Assembly (NCBI RefSeq): GCF_021991925.1
Contig: NZ_RXZI01000006.1
Coordinates: 62,001 to 126,000 of the forward strand
DNA: 64,000 nt
Origin: Sutcliffiella horikoshii
GTDB taxonomy: Bacteria > Bacillota > Bacilli > Bacillales > Bacillaceae_I
Reading direction: 5' to 3'
Part shown: one piece after another, positions 35,967-43,837 of the stretch
Layout: each line of letters begins with the position of its first letter
How positions within the stretch are numbered: position 1 is the stretch's first letter
Program-made: the position numbers and the translations under genes
Notes under the pieces: model-generated
Database searches by the model: none
What the model saw: only the letters and a program-made list of their open reading frames with translations
Told to the model about the DNA's origin: nothing

Positions 35967-36005
35967 CTATACAAAGTTTACACAACCAATTTCGTACTAT
36001 ATAAT
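35967..36005 (+). promoter_or_regulatory. Promoter with overlapping candidate MerR/CarH operator
   Basis: TTTACA (35977-35982), 17 bp, TATAAT (36000-36005) is a very good sigma-A promoter, 38 bases before the ATG of the B12-binding regulator. Two copies of nTnTACAn, CTATACAA (35967-35974) and GTTTACAC (35976-35983), overlap its -35 box. That octamer is the half-site I know for CarH-type repressors, so autorepression is plausible. The spacing here is 9 rather than 11 bp. Confidence 0.6.
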
Positions 36006-36043
36006 TCAAAGTATGGATTTTGATAGGAGAGAAAGGGATCTGT

Positions 36044-36955
36044 ATGTCAACTAATGAAGGTAAGTACAATATTAAGGCAGCATCAAAAATGCTGGGTATT
36101 CAGCCAGGAACATTGAGGGCATGGGAGAGAAGATATCAAATCATTGCTCCAGTCAGAAATGAATCGGGACATCGCTTATACACGGAGGAACATATCAGGA
36201 TACTTAAGTGGTTAATCCAGAAAGTGAACAAAGGCTTCACTATCAGTCAAGCCGTTTCCCTATTCGAAAAGAACAATCAAGCTCTTTTGGAAACGGAACA
36301 TGCACATTCGGATCAAGAAGATATGTCCACTGAATTACTTAATCAGTTGATGGAAGCTCTTTTGGAGTTCAATGAAGGGCAAGCCCATGAATTGATGGAT
36401 AAGATTTTTAGTTTATACTCGGTTGAGAAAGTGCTGATTGATATTTTGGGAACATTGCTCGTTAAAATCGGTGATATGTGGGAGAATGATGAAATTTCAA
36501 GTGCCCATGAACACTTTGCCTCTGCATTTCTGCGCTCACGGATCGGGATGATCCTACACGGATTACCGGTAAACGGCTTCCTTCCTAAAACAGTGTCGGT
36601 ATGCGGACCTGGAGAGTGGCATGAACTAGGATTACTCATATATACCCTATTTGTAAGAAGAAAAGGATTTGAAACGGTCTACCTAGGTACAAGTATCGCA
36701 GATGATGATATCCATATCGTCCTAAAAGAGATTGATCCGAAATTTCTTTTTTTATCTTGTACCCTTTCCATCAACCTGCCTAAAACATTGGAAATGGTGA
36801 CAGCGCTTAAAGAGCAATATCCGTCGCTCATCATAGGACTGGGCGGTACAGCTGTCGATAAAATGCCAGAAAACAAGAAAAGTGAATTCCATGATCACCT
36901 TATTGGAAGTACAATGAAAGATTGGGAAGACTGGTTGCGGGTAAGGATGAATTAA
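36044..36955 (+). CDS. MerR-family regulator with B12-binding domain, CarH/LitR-type photoreceptor candidate
   Basis: There are 303 residues. Residues 1-70 form a MerR-type winged helix (YNIKAASKMLGIQPGTLRAWERRYQ, GHRLYTEEHIRIL). About 85-170 is the four-helix B12 cap, holding MWENDEISSAHEHF, i.e. W-x9-E-H, the signature contacting the adenosyl group in CarH. About 175-300 is the Rossmann B12 domain with GEWHELGLL (cobalt-ligand His) and LGGTA. Such proteins bind adenosylcobalamin, repress as tetramers in darkness and release DNA on illumination. ATG 36044 follows TAGGAGAG. It is a lone gene between ypbG and mecB. Confidence 0.88.
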   Translation: MSTNEGKYNIKAASKMLGIQPGTLRAWERRYQIIAPVRNESGHRLYTEEHIRILKWLIQKVNKGFTISQAVSLFEKNNQALLETEHAHSDQEDMSTELLNQLMEALLEFNEGQAHELMDKIFSLYSVEKVLIDILGTLLVKIGDMWENDEISSAHEHFASAFLRSRIGMILHGLPVNGFLPKTVSVCGPGEWHELGLLIYTLFVRRKGFETVYLGTSIADDDIHIVLKEIDPKFLFLSCTLSINLPKTLEMVTALKEQYPSLIIGLGGTAVDKMPENKKSEFHDHLIGSTMKDWEDWLRVRMN

Positions 36956-37065
36956 ATTTCCTTTCCAACAATGGAAGTTCGTCACGAACCAACTTACACC
37001 TTTTATCATAAAATGTAAGAAGTTCAAGGGAGTTAAAGGGTGTAAAGGTAGGGGAGGAGTCTTTC

Positions 37066-37656
37066 ATGCGGCTGGAACGATTAAACTACAACAAGATAAA
37101 GATATTCCTCACATTTGATGACTTGGAAGATCGCGGGTTAACAAAAGAGGACCTATGGAAGGATTCGCAAAAGGTTCATCAGCTGTTTCGAGACATGATT
37201 GATGAGGCTAGTGCGGAGTTGGGATTTGAAGTAAGCGGTTCGTTGAACGTAGAAGTCTATGCACTCCAGGCACAAGGGATGGTGGTCATTGTGACTTCCA
37301 CCGAGCAGGAAGAATTGGAAGAAGAGTTCAACGATGATTATATAGAGATGCAAGTGACAGTGGATGAAAGTCAGGAACTGTTTTATGTATTCGAGTCTTT
37401 TGACCATCTCATCGATCTAGCAAAAAGACTTCAAGCTTTTCATATCCATGGGGGTACCATCTATTCTCATGATCAAATGTTTTACTTGCTGTTATCGGAA
37501 GAGGATGTTGACATCATGATGGACATAGACACTTTGATTGCCTTGTTATCCGAATACGGCACACCATCTACGATGACTACACATCGTGTGGAGGAATATG
37601 GGAAGAAATTACTGGATCGCCACGCCATGAAGCAATTAAATAAGTACTTTAACTAA
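37066..37656 (+). CDS. mecB: Adapter protein MecB (MecA paralogue)
   Basis: There are 196 residues of the MecA/MecB adapter family that delivers substrates to ClpCP and helps assemble ClpC hexamers. N-terminal MRLERLNYNKIKIFLTFDDL is the substrate-binding domain; the acidic middle (EQEELEEEFNDDYIE) is the linker; the C-terminal ESFDHLIDLAKRLQ ... ALLSEYGTPSTMTTHRVEEYG is the ClpC-binding domain. I call it MecB because of the position next to gudB/ypbG and its length; MecA normally lies elsewhere. GGGGAGG precedes the ATG. Confidence 0.88.
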   Translation: MRLERLNYNKIKIFLTFDDLEDRGLTKEDLWKDSQKVHQLFRDMIDEASAELGFEVSGSLNVEVYALQAQGMVVIVTSTEQEELEEEFNDDYIEMQVTVDESQELFYVFESFDHLIDLAKRLQAFHIHGGTIYSHDQMFYLLLSEEDVDIMMDIDTLIALLSEYGTPSTMTTHRVEEYGKKLLDRHAMKQLNKYFN

Positions 37657-37769
37657 AATACGGCCTATTCTACATACGTTTTTCTGTAGTTTAGGCTGTT
37701 AGTATTTTCTGACAATTCTTACGTTTTGTAATCGGTTACATTTTTTTAATAAAAGTTTATTTTCCATCT

Positions 37770-37797
37770 TTGCATAGTGGTACGGAAGGTGTATACT
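37770..37797 (+). promoter_or_regulatory. Sigma-A-type promoter of gudB
   Basis: TTGCAT (37770-37775), 16 bp, TATACT (37792-37797), 60 bases before the start codon. Confidence 0.6.
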
Positions 37798-37856
37798 ATG
37801 TCATGAAGATGGACTAATTCAATCTTATTATGTGAGACAATCTAGGAGGTTTACTT

Positions 37857-39137
37857 ATGGTAGCCGAAAAAAGTAATGATAAAAAGAATACTAACGAAGA
37901 GAAGTTGGATGTATTAAAATCAACACAAGTTGTTATACATAAAGCCCTGGAGAGGTTAGGCTATCCTGAAGAAGTATATGAATTGCTAAAAGAACCTATG
38001 CGCATGTTAACGGTGAAGATTCCGGTAAGGATGGATGACGGATCTGTCAAAATATTCACTGGTTATCGTGCCCAACATAATGATGCTGTAGGACCGACTA
38101 AAGGTGGAATTCGTTTTCACCCCAATGTTTCTGAAAAAGAAGTGAAAGCACTGTCCATCTGGATGAGTTTGAAATGTGGGATTGTAGACCTTCCTTACGG
38201 TGGTGGTAAAGGCGGAATTGTCTGCGATCCGCGTGAAATGTCCTTTAGGGAGCTAGAAAGATTAAGTCGTGGTTATGTTCGTGCCATTAGCCAGATAGTA
38301 GGACCGACAAAGGATATCCCTGCTCCGGATGTATTTACCAATTCACAAATCATGGCATGGATGATGGACGAATATAGCAGAATCGACGAATTCAATTCTC
38401 CTGGATTTATTACAGGGAAACCACTGGTGCTAGGTGGATCTCATGGAAGAGAATCGGCAACAGCAAAAGGGGTAACCATCTGTATCCGTGAAGCTGCCAA
38501 GAAAAAAGGCATAAATATCGAAGGAGCACGAGTCGTGGTCCAAGGGTTTGGTAATGCAGGAAGTTACCTGTCTAAATTTATGCATGATGCTGGAGCAAAG
38601 GTAGTGGGAATTTCCGATGCTTACGGCGGACTATATGATCCGAATGGCCTGGACATAGATTATCTGCTTGATCGCAGAGACAGTTTCGGAACTGTAACGA
38701 AGTTATTCAACAACACGATAACCAATAAAGAACTGTTGGAGCTAGAGTGTGACATTCTTGTTCCTGCAGCGATCGAAAATCAGATTACAGAGGAGAACGC
38801 GCACAATATCCGTGCAAAAATTGTGGTAGAAGCTGCGAATGGGCCGACTACCATTGAAGGTACGCAAATTTTGACGGATCGTGGTATCCTACTTGTTCCT
38901 GATGTGCTTGCAAGTGCTGGTGGAGTGACAGTATCTTACTTTGAGTGGGTGCAGAATAACCAAGGTTACTACTGGACAGAAGAGGAAGTAGAAGAAAAGC
39001 TAGAAAAAGTGATGGTCAAATCGTTCAACAATGTATATGAAACATCACAAAGCCGCCGTGTGGATATGAGACTTTCCGCTTATATGGTCGGTGCACGTAA
39101 AATGGCCGAAGCTTCACGCTTTAGAGGCTGGATTTAA
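37857..39137 (+). CDS. gudB: NAD-specific glutamate dehydrogenase, apparently intact
   Basis: It interconverts glutamate and 2-oxoglutarate plus ammonia, mainly in the catabolic direction in bacilli. There are 426 residues. Active-site motifs are GPTKGGIRFHPNV, LPYGGGKGGIVCDP with the catalytic lysine, PAPDVFTNSQ and the NAD-binding QGFGNAGSYL. The segment SEKEVKALSIW contains one VKA, lacking the three-residue duplication that inactivates GudB in laboratory B. subtilis 168. ATG follows TAGGAGG. Confidence 0.95.
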   Translation: MVAEKSNDKKNTNEEKLDVLKSTQVVIHKALERLGYPEEVYELLKEPMRMLTVKIPVRMDDGSVKIFTGYRAQHNDAVGPTKGGIRFHPNVSEKEVKALSIWMSLKCGIVDLPYGGGKGGIVCDPREMSFRELERLSRGYVRAISQIVGPTKDIPAPDVFTNSQIMAWMMDEYSRIDEFNSPGFITGKPLVLGGSHGRESATAKGVTICIREAAKKKGINIEGARVVVQGFGNAGSYLSKFMHDAGAKVVGISDAYGGLYDPNGLDIDYLLDRRDSFGTVTKLFNNTITNKELLELECDILVPAAIENQITEENAHNIRAKIVVEAANGPTTIEGTQILTDRGILLVPDVLASAGGVTVSYFEWVQNNQGYYWTEEEVEEKLEKVMVKSFNNVYETSQSRRVDMRLSAYMVGARKMAEASRFRGWI

Positions 39138-39158
39138 TATTTGCTTAAGCTTTCCCAA

Positions 39159-39190
39159 TCCCCTATCATATAGTGATAGGGGATTTTTTG
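39159..39190 (+). terminator. Terminator after gudB
   Basis: TCCCCTATCA (39159-39168), loop TATAG, TGATAGGGGA (39174-39183), T run. Confidence 0.9.
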
Positions 39191-39232
39191 CTATACCCAA
39201 AAATCAAATTTGTATGACGGAGTTGAACAACG

Positions 39233-40219
39233 GTGATAAACAGAGATGCCATCATAGTGGGAGGCGGCCCATGCGGGCTATCGGCAGCCATAGCCCTGCA
39301 AGACTCAGGACTATCCCCACTTGTCATAGAAAAAGGAAATATAGTAAATGCAATCTATAACTACCCCACACATCAGACCTTCTTTAGTTCAAGCGAAAAG
39401 CTTGAAATAGGGGAAGTGCCATTTATTACAGAAAATAGGAAACCAGTAAGAATACAGGCATTGACATATTATCGGGAAGTAGTAAAAAGAAAAAAGATTG
39501 AAGTGAATGCTTTTGAACTGGTGGAGCGGGTAGAGAATCTCGAGGATGGCACTTTCGTTGTGCATACTTCCAAACAAAAATATGCAACCGGTTATGTAAT
39601 CATTGCTACTGGTTATTATGATAATCATAACAAATTGGAAGTGCCTGGGGCGGCCTTAGATAAGGTGTCACATTATTTTAAGGAGGGTCATCCGTACTTT
39701 GATAAACATGTAGCGGTAATCGGAGGTAAAAATTCTAGTGTGGATGCAGCATTGGAACTGGTAAAGGCCGATGCACATGTTACCGTTATTTATCGAGGTG
39801 AAACCTACTCACCTAGTGTCAAACCATGGATCCTTCCGGAGTTTGAAGCCCTTGTTCGTAACGGGACCATTCGAATGGAATTTGAATCAAAAGTGACACA
39901 TATTACGGAAAAAGAACTTTCATTTGTCAATAAGAATGGTGAGGAGCAGACCATTTATAATGATCATGTGTTTGCCATGATTGGCTATCATCCGGATCAT
40001 TCCTTCTTGACTGAAATGGGAGTTGGAATTGATGAAGAGTCGGGACGTCCTATCTTCAACGAAGAAACAATGGAGACCAATGTGAGGGGAATCTTTATTG
40101 CTGGTGTCATTGCCGCTGGAAATAATGCTAATGAGATATTTATTGAAAACGGACGGTTTCATGGTGGAATGATTGCGGAGTGTATTAAGGGTAGAAGTAA
40201 GACTTTAAAGGGAAAATAA
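39233..40219 (+). CDS. ypdA: Bacillithiol disulfide reductase YpdA
   Basis: A 328-residue FAD/NADPH oxidoreductase that reduces bacillithiol disulfide in bacilli. FAD-binding IIVGGGPCGLSAAIAL opens the protein; the second nucleotide site is VAVIGGKNSSVDAALELV; GIFIAGVIAAG is the C-terminal FAD motif. There is no CxxC redox pair of the thioredoxin-reductase type, as expected for YpdA. The start is GTG with CGGAG about 10 bases upstream. A tandem repeat array begins 10 bases after the stop. Confidence 0.92.
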   Translation: MINRDAIIVGGGPCGLSAAIALQDSGLSPLVIEKGNIVNAIYNYPTHQTFFSSSEKLEIGEVPFITENRKPVRIQALTYYREVVKRKKIEVNAFELVERVENLEDGTFVVHTSKQKYATGYVIIATGYYDNHNKLEVPGAALDKVSHYFKEGHPYFDKHVAVIGGKNSSVDAALELVKADAHVTVIYRGETYSPSVKPWILPEFEALVRNGTIRMEFESKVTHITEKELSFVNKNGEEQTIYNDHVFAMIGYHPDHSFLTEMGVGIDEESGRPIFNEETMETNVRGIFIAGVIAAGNNANEIFIENGRFHGGMIAECIKGRSKTLKGK

Positions 40220-40229
40220 GAAGAACCCG

Positions 40230-40583
40230 ATGAGGACAGAGTAATGTGAAAGGGGCAGTTTCAGTCGTCAAAGAGGTTCAATGAGGACAGAGTAAGCCGT
40301 TTAATGGGATCGTCAGTCGTCATAGAGGCTCAATGAGGACAGAGTAAGCCGTTTAATGGGATCGTCAGTCGTCATAGAGGCTCAATGAGGACAAAGTAAG
40401 CCGTTTAATGGGATCGTCAGTCGTCATAGAGGTTCAATGAGGACAGAGTAAGCCGTTTAATGGGTTGGTCAGTCGTCAAAGAGGTTCAATGAGGACAGAG
40501 TAAGCCGTTTAATGGGATCGTCAGTCATAATAGAGGCTCAATGAGGACAGAGCCAACCTCTGTAAGGGTCAGTGAGTCTTCAT
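40230..40583. repeat. Tandem array, 7 units of 52 bp
   Basis: ATGAGGACAGAG begins units at 40230, 40281, 40333, 40385, 40437, 40489 and 40541 (spacing 51, then 52 throughout). Five inner units are nearly identical and also share TAAGCCGTTTAATGGG and GTCAGTCGTCA; the outer two are degenerate. There are no unique spacers and no interior palindrome, so it is not a CRISPR. It fills the gap between the convergent ypdA and ansA. Confidence 0.95.
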
Positions 40584-40591
40584 TATCGTCC

Positions 40592-40637
40592 AAAAAAAAA
40601 TGGAGTGCTCAAAAATCTTGAGCACTCCATTTTTTGT
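40592..40637. terminator. Terminator of ansA, also able to stop ypdA transcription
   Basis: AAAAAATGGAGTGCTCA and TGAGCACTCCATTTTTT form a perfect 17-bp stem with a short AAAATCT loop. A and T runs flank both sides. Confidence 0.9.
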
Positions 40638-40640
40638 CCT

Positions 40641-41615
40641 TTATTTTAAAAACAACAGCTGCAACTCTGACGTATCCTTGGTACTTTCTAGTGCTACCAT
40701 CAGTTTGATTCGTGCCTTTTGACCATTTAGTCCATTGGAGAAGATTACTCCTAATTCCTTCAATTTACGGCCGCCTCCGTCATAGCCGTAAATATCCTGT
40801 ACAATTCCGTTGAAGCAACGGGATACCATCACAACGGGAATATCCGCATCTCTAAGGGCTTTGATCCCAGCCACTGCTGTAGGAGGAATGTTACCTTGTC
40901 CAAGCGCTTCCAAAACAACTCCATCGATCTTCATGTCTTTTAACGAATGAAATATACTTGAATCCATCCCTGCATATGCTTTCAATAACATCACATTTTT
41001 AGTTACTGCCCTCACATGGTACTTGTCCTCTGCAACAGGGGAATGGTGAAAGAATGCGCCTCTTTTTGTCACGATTCCGATAGGGCCATATTGTGGACTT
41101 TGGAATGTGGCAATATTAGAAGTGTGTGTCTTTGTCACGTTTTTTGCTGTGTGTACCTCATCATTAAGTACAACGAGGACACCTTTGTTCCGTGCTTCCT
41201 CACTTGCAGCTACTTTTACAGATGCTAGGAGGTTATAAGGACCATCAGATCCAATTTCGTTACTTGAACGCATCGCCCCTGTCAATACAATCGGAACTCT
41301 TGTTTGAACAGATAAATCGAGGAAGAAAGCTGTTTCCTCCAATGTGTCTGTTCCATGAGTGATCACGAAACCTTCTACAGCGTTCTCGACAGCATGGTGA
41401 TCGATAAACATTGAAAGCTCAAGCATATGTTTAGTGGTAATATGTGGAGAAGGAAGGTTGAATAATTCATAACTTTCGATTTCCACATGAGAATCCACTA
41501 CCAAAGGAATGGTTGTTAAAGGGTTTCTTTCTCCTGGTGATACTGCACCGGTCTGTTCATCCTCAGACATTGAGATAGTACCACCTGTGTGAATGATCAT
41601 TATTTTCTTTTTCAT
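40641..41615 (-). CDS. ansA: L-asparaginase
   Basis: It hydrolyses asparagine to aspartate and ammonia in the cytoplasm. There are 324 residues of the type I/II asparaginase fold. Catalytic motifs are IIHTGGTISM (first threonine) and VITHGTDTLEETAFFL (second threonine with the Asp), then GAMRSSNEIGSDGPYN. No signal peptide is visible. The ATG at 41615 has GAGGTG upstream on the minus strand; a GTG three codons earlier is part of that site. It is monocistronic and opposite to its neighbours. Confidence 0.94.
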   Translation of the reverse strand: MKKKIMIIHTGGTISMSEDEQTGAVSPGERNPLTTIPLVVDSHVEIESYELFNLPSPHITTKHMLELSMFIDHHAVENAVEGFVITHGTDTLEETAFFLDLSVQTRVPIVLTGAMRSSNEIGSDGPYNLLASVKVAASEEARNKGVLVVLNDEVHTAKNVTKTHTSNIATFQSPQYGPIGIVTKRGAFFHHSPVAEDKYHVRAVTKNVMLLKAYAGMDSSIFHSLKDMKIDGVVLEALGQGNIPPTAVAGIKALRDADIPVVMVSRCFNGIVQDIYGYDGGGRKLKELGVIFSNGLNGQKARIKLMVALESTKDTSELQLLFLK

Positions 41616-41739
41616 ATACGTCACCTCATAATAGTAGCCAATCTATTTACAAACAATTTCCAAAAGTTTAGACATCTTATTTCATTAATTACGATAACAT
41701 GATACGATAAAAAAAAACAGATTGAAACGAGGCTTATTT

Positions 41740-42414
41740 ATGCTGGCAGTTGTATCCGCCGGGATTGCTCCAGGCTTAGCATTGTTGTCCTATTTTTATT
41801 TAAAAGATACGTTCACGAAAGAACCCATAGCATATGTATTTAAAATATTCATGTTTGGTGCGTTGCTTGTGTTTCCGCTTATGTTTATCCAATATGTTAT
41901 CCAGCTGGAACTTGGAGTCACCTCGCATTTTGTAAAGGCCTTTCTCCTCTCTGGTCTGCTTGAAGAGTTCTTCAAATGGTTTATCCTTATCTACCTCGTG
42001 TACCAGAACCTCCATTTTGATGAACATTACGACGGAATCGTTTATGGTGTGGCTGTCTCACTAGGCTTTGCAACAGCTGAAAATATTCTTTTCCTACTTG
42101 CAAATGGAGTGGAACTGGCATTTGGTAGAGCCGTTTTACCTGTTTCCAGCCATGCGTTGTTCGGGGTCATTATGGGCTATTATTTAGGGAAGGGGAAGTT
42201 CACATTTAATACCAGAAAAAAAAGGCTTTGGATTTCTCTATCATTGACCACCCCTATATTTCTACATGGAATGTATGACATGATTATACTATCCCAAAAA
42301 TATTGGGGGCTTTATATGGTACCATTTATGGTGTTTTTATGGTGGCTTGGTTTAAGAAAAGTCAAACTGGCAAATACAGTAGAAAAATATAGCCCGCAAA
42401 AAAAAGTTGTCTAG
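41740..42414 (+). CDS. prsW: Site-1 intramembrane protease PrsW
   Basis: PrsW begins the regulated cleavage of the anti-sigma factor RsiW, thereby activating SigW during envelope stress. There are 224 residues in a multi-span protein. The catalytic glutamates are in SGLLEEFFKWFILIYLV; HFDEHYDGIVYGVAVSLGFATAENI and PVSSHALFGVIMGYYLGK carry further conserved residues. ATG 41740 opens MLAVVSAGIAPG, with ACGAGG ahead; upstream codons are unlikely. A terminator encloses the stop codon. RsiW itself is not in this window. Confidence 0.94.
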   Translation: MLAVVSAGIAPGLALLSYFYLKDTFTKEPIAYVFKIFMFGALLVFPLMFIQYVIQLELGVTSHFVKAFLLSGLLEEFFKWFILIYLVYQNLHFDEHYDGIVYGVAVSLGFATAENILFLLANGVELAFGRAVLPVSSHALFGVIMGYYLGKGKFTFNTRKKRLWISLSLTTPIFLHGMYDMIILSQKYWGLYMVPFMVFLWWLGLRKVKLANTVEKYSPQKKVV

Positions 42415-42437
42415 GGAAACTTTTTTGCGGGCTTTTC
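42391..42437 (+). terminator. Terminator overlapping the 3' end of prsW
   Basis: GCCCGCAAAAAA pairs with TTTTTTGCGGGC; the prsW stop codon is in the loop. TTTT follows. Confidence 0.85.
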
Positions 42438-42445
42438 TTATTGGT

Positions 42446-42618
42446 GGCTCAATTAAGCATAAAATGCAACAACGATTGGAGCAATAGGGGGAAGACTCCT
42501 TAAGGAGATGACGTTTTAGGGGAGACCCCGCAGGCGAAAGCAGAGAGAACTCCCCAAACGCCCCTAGGAAAGTGAAGCCTAATACAGAAATCTACAGTGG
42601 TATCTAACTAACAGAGCC
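42446..42618 (+). repeat. Family A repeat, copy 3
   Basis: Imperfect terminal inverted repeats GGCTCAATTAA (42446-42456) and CTAACAGAGCC (about 42608-42618) enclose GATTGGAGCAATAGGGGGAA, GAGACCCCGCAGG, GAAGCCTAATACAGAAATCTACAG. It fills most of the 328-base gap between prsW and sleB. The rest holds the sleB leader, where TGTATAA and AAATACATTG could be a sigma-G promoter, not firmly supported. Confidence 0.75.
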
Positions 42619-42742
42619 TTATTGATGAATAATCCATTTTATGGAATACCTCTTTTCTCCAAATGACTCTGTATAAAATACCAATATCTACGGAAAATAC
42701 ATTGTAACAATTGTTTAAAGAAGTCAAAGGAGGAAATGTAAG

Positions 42743-43819
42743 GTGAAACGGTTACTATTAATTTCATGTATGTTCCTTTTTAGCACATGTATGTTATTTT
42801 CGATAAATCAAACCTCTGTAGATGCCTTTTCGGAGCAGATCATCCAAAAGGGTGCCACAGGGAATGATGTAGTCGAATTGCAAGCGCGGCTCCAGTATAA
42901 TGGCTACTACCATGCAAGGATTGATGGCGTGTATGGTTGGTCGACGTATTGGGCAGTAAAGAATTTTCAACAGGAATTTGGTCTCGATGATGTAGATGGG
43001 CTTGTTGGTCCAAAGACAAAAGAAATGCTGAACAAATCAACTAAATTCTATAAAGATTGGGTTCATCAGCAAATTAATTCTGGTAAACGCTTTACACATT
43101 ACGGTGGGATGGAGCTTAAATATCAAGTCGAACCTTCTCCCGCAACGATAGAAAAAGCGAAAAGCGGAGCAACCAATCAATGGCAGAAACAAAAAACACA
43201 ATACCAAAAACCAGAAGCGGCACCGCAAAAAGGTACTGGCAAACCAGCACCAGAGCAACAGCCACAACAGCCTGCTCCAGGACAAGAACAACCGGCACCA
43301 GAACAACAGCCTGCTCCTGAGCAAGAACAACCAGCACCACAACAAGAGCAACCAGCTCCAGAACAAGAACCAGCGCCTGCACCTCAAGAAGAGCCTGCAC
43401 CTGAAGATCAGCCTGCCGAGGAAGAAGGAGAAGCTCAGAGTGCGACAAATATGCCGGGGGGCTTCTCGGACAACGATATTCAGTTGATGGCAAACGCAGT
43501 ATACGGAGAAGCACGTGGTGAACCTTACGAGGGTCAGATTGCAGTAGCTGCTGTTATTTTGAACCGACTCAATTCCCCTACATTCCCAAATACGGTATCT
43601 GGCGTAATATTCGAACCACTTGCATTCACAGCGGTGGCAGACGGTCAGATCTGGTTGACACCGAATGAAACGGCAAAAAGAGCGGTGGTCGACGCGATTA
43701 ATGGAATGGATCCATCTGAAGGCGCGACGTATTATTTTAATCCTGACACAGCGACAAGTGGCTGGATTTGGGGACGTCCCCAAATTAAAAGAATAGGAAA
43801 ACACATTTTCTGTGACTAA
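42743..43819 (+). CDS. sleB: Spore cortex-lytic enzyme SleB, with expanded Pro/Gln/Glu linker
   Basis: SleB degrades cortex peptidoglycan at muramic-lactam sites during germination. There are 358 residues: a signal peptide (LLLISCMFLFSTCMLFSI), a peptidoglycan-binding domain (GATGNDVVELQARLQYNGYYHARIDG), a linker, and the C-terminal hydrolase 2 domain with DNDIQLMANAVYGEARGE, bearing the catalytic glutamate. The linker (about residues 150-235) holds repeated PAPEQ-like units; from memory B. subtilis SleB is about 305 residues, so the linker explains the excess. It is followed by ypeB after 18 bases, as always in this pair. Confidence 0.95.
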   Translation: MKRLLLISCMFLFSTCMLFSINQTSVDAFSEQIIQKGATGNDVVELQARLQYNGYYHARIDGVYGWSTYWAVKNFQQEFGLDDVDGLVGPKTKEMLNKSTKFYKDWVHQQINSGKRFTHYGGMELKYQVEPSPATIEKAKSGATNQWQKQKTQYQKPEAAPQKGTGKPAPEQQPQQPAPGQEQPAPEQQPAPEQEQPAPQQEQPAPEQEPAPAPQEEPAPEDQPAEEEGEAQSATNMPGGFSDNDIQLMANAVYGEARGEPYEGQIAVAAVILNRLNSPTFPNTVSGVIFEPLAFTAVADGQIWLTPNETAKRAVVDAINGMDPSEGATYYFNPDTATSGWIWGRPQIKRIGKHIFCD

Positions 43820-43837
43820 TGAAGAGGGTGAAAAATT

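Noticed and set aside
40230-40583. Regular repeats resembling a CRISPR array
   Set aside because: The 52-bp units follow each other directly and are similar over their whole length, so there are no unique spacers, no palindromic repeat and no cas genes nearby.
43037-43804. 255-codon minus-strand frame
   Set aside because: It is the shadow of sleB; the Pro/Gln/Glu repeat linker keeps the opposite strand open. No ribosome site and no recognisable protein.
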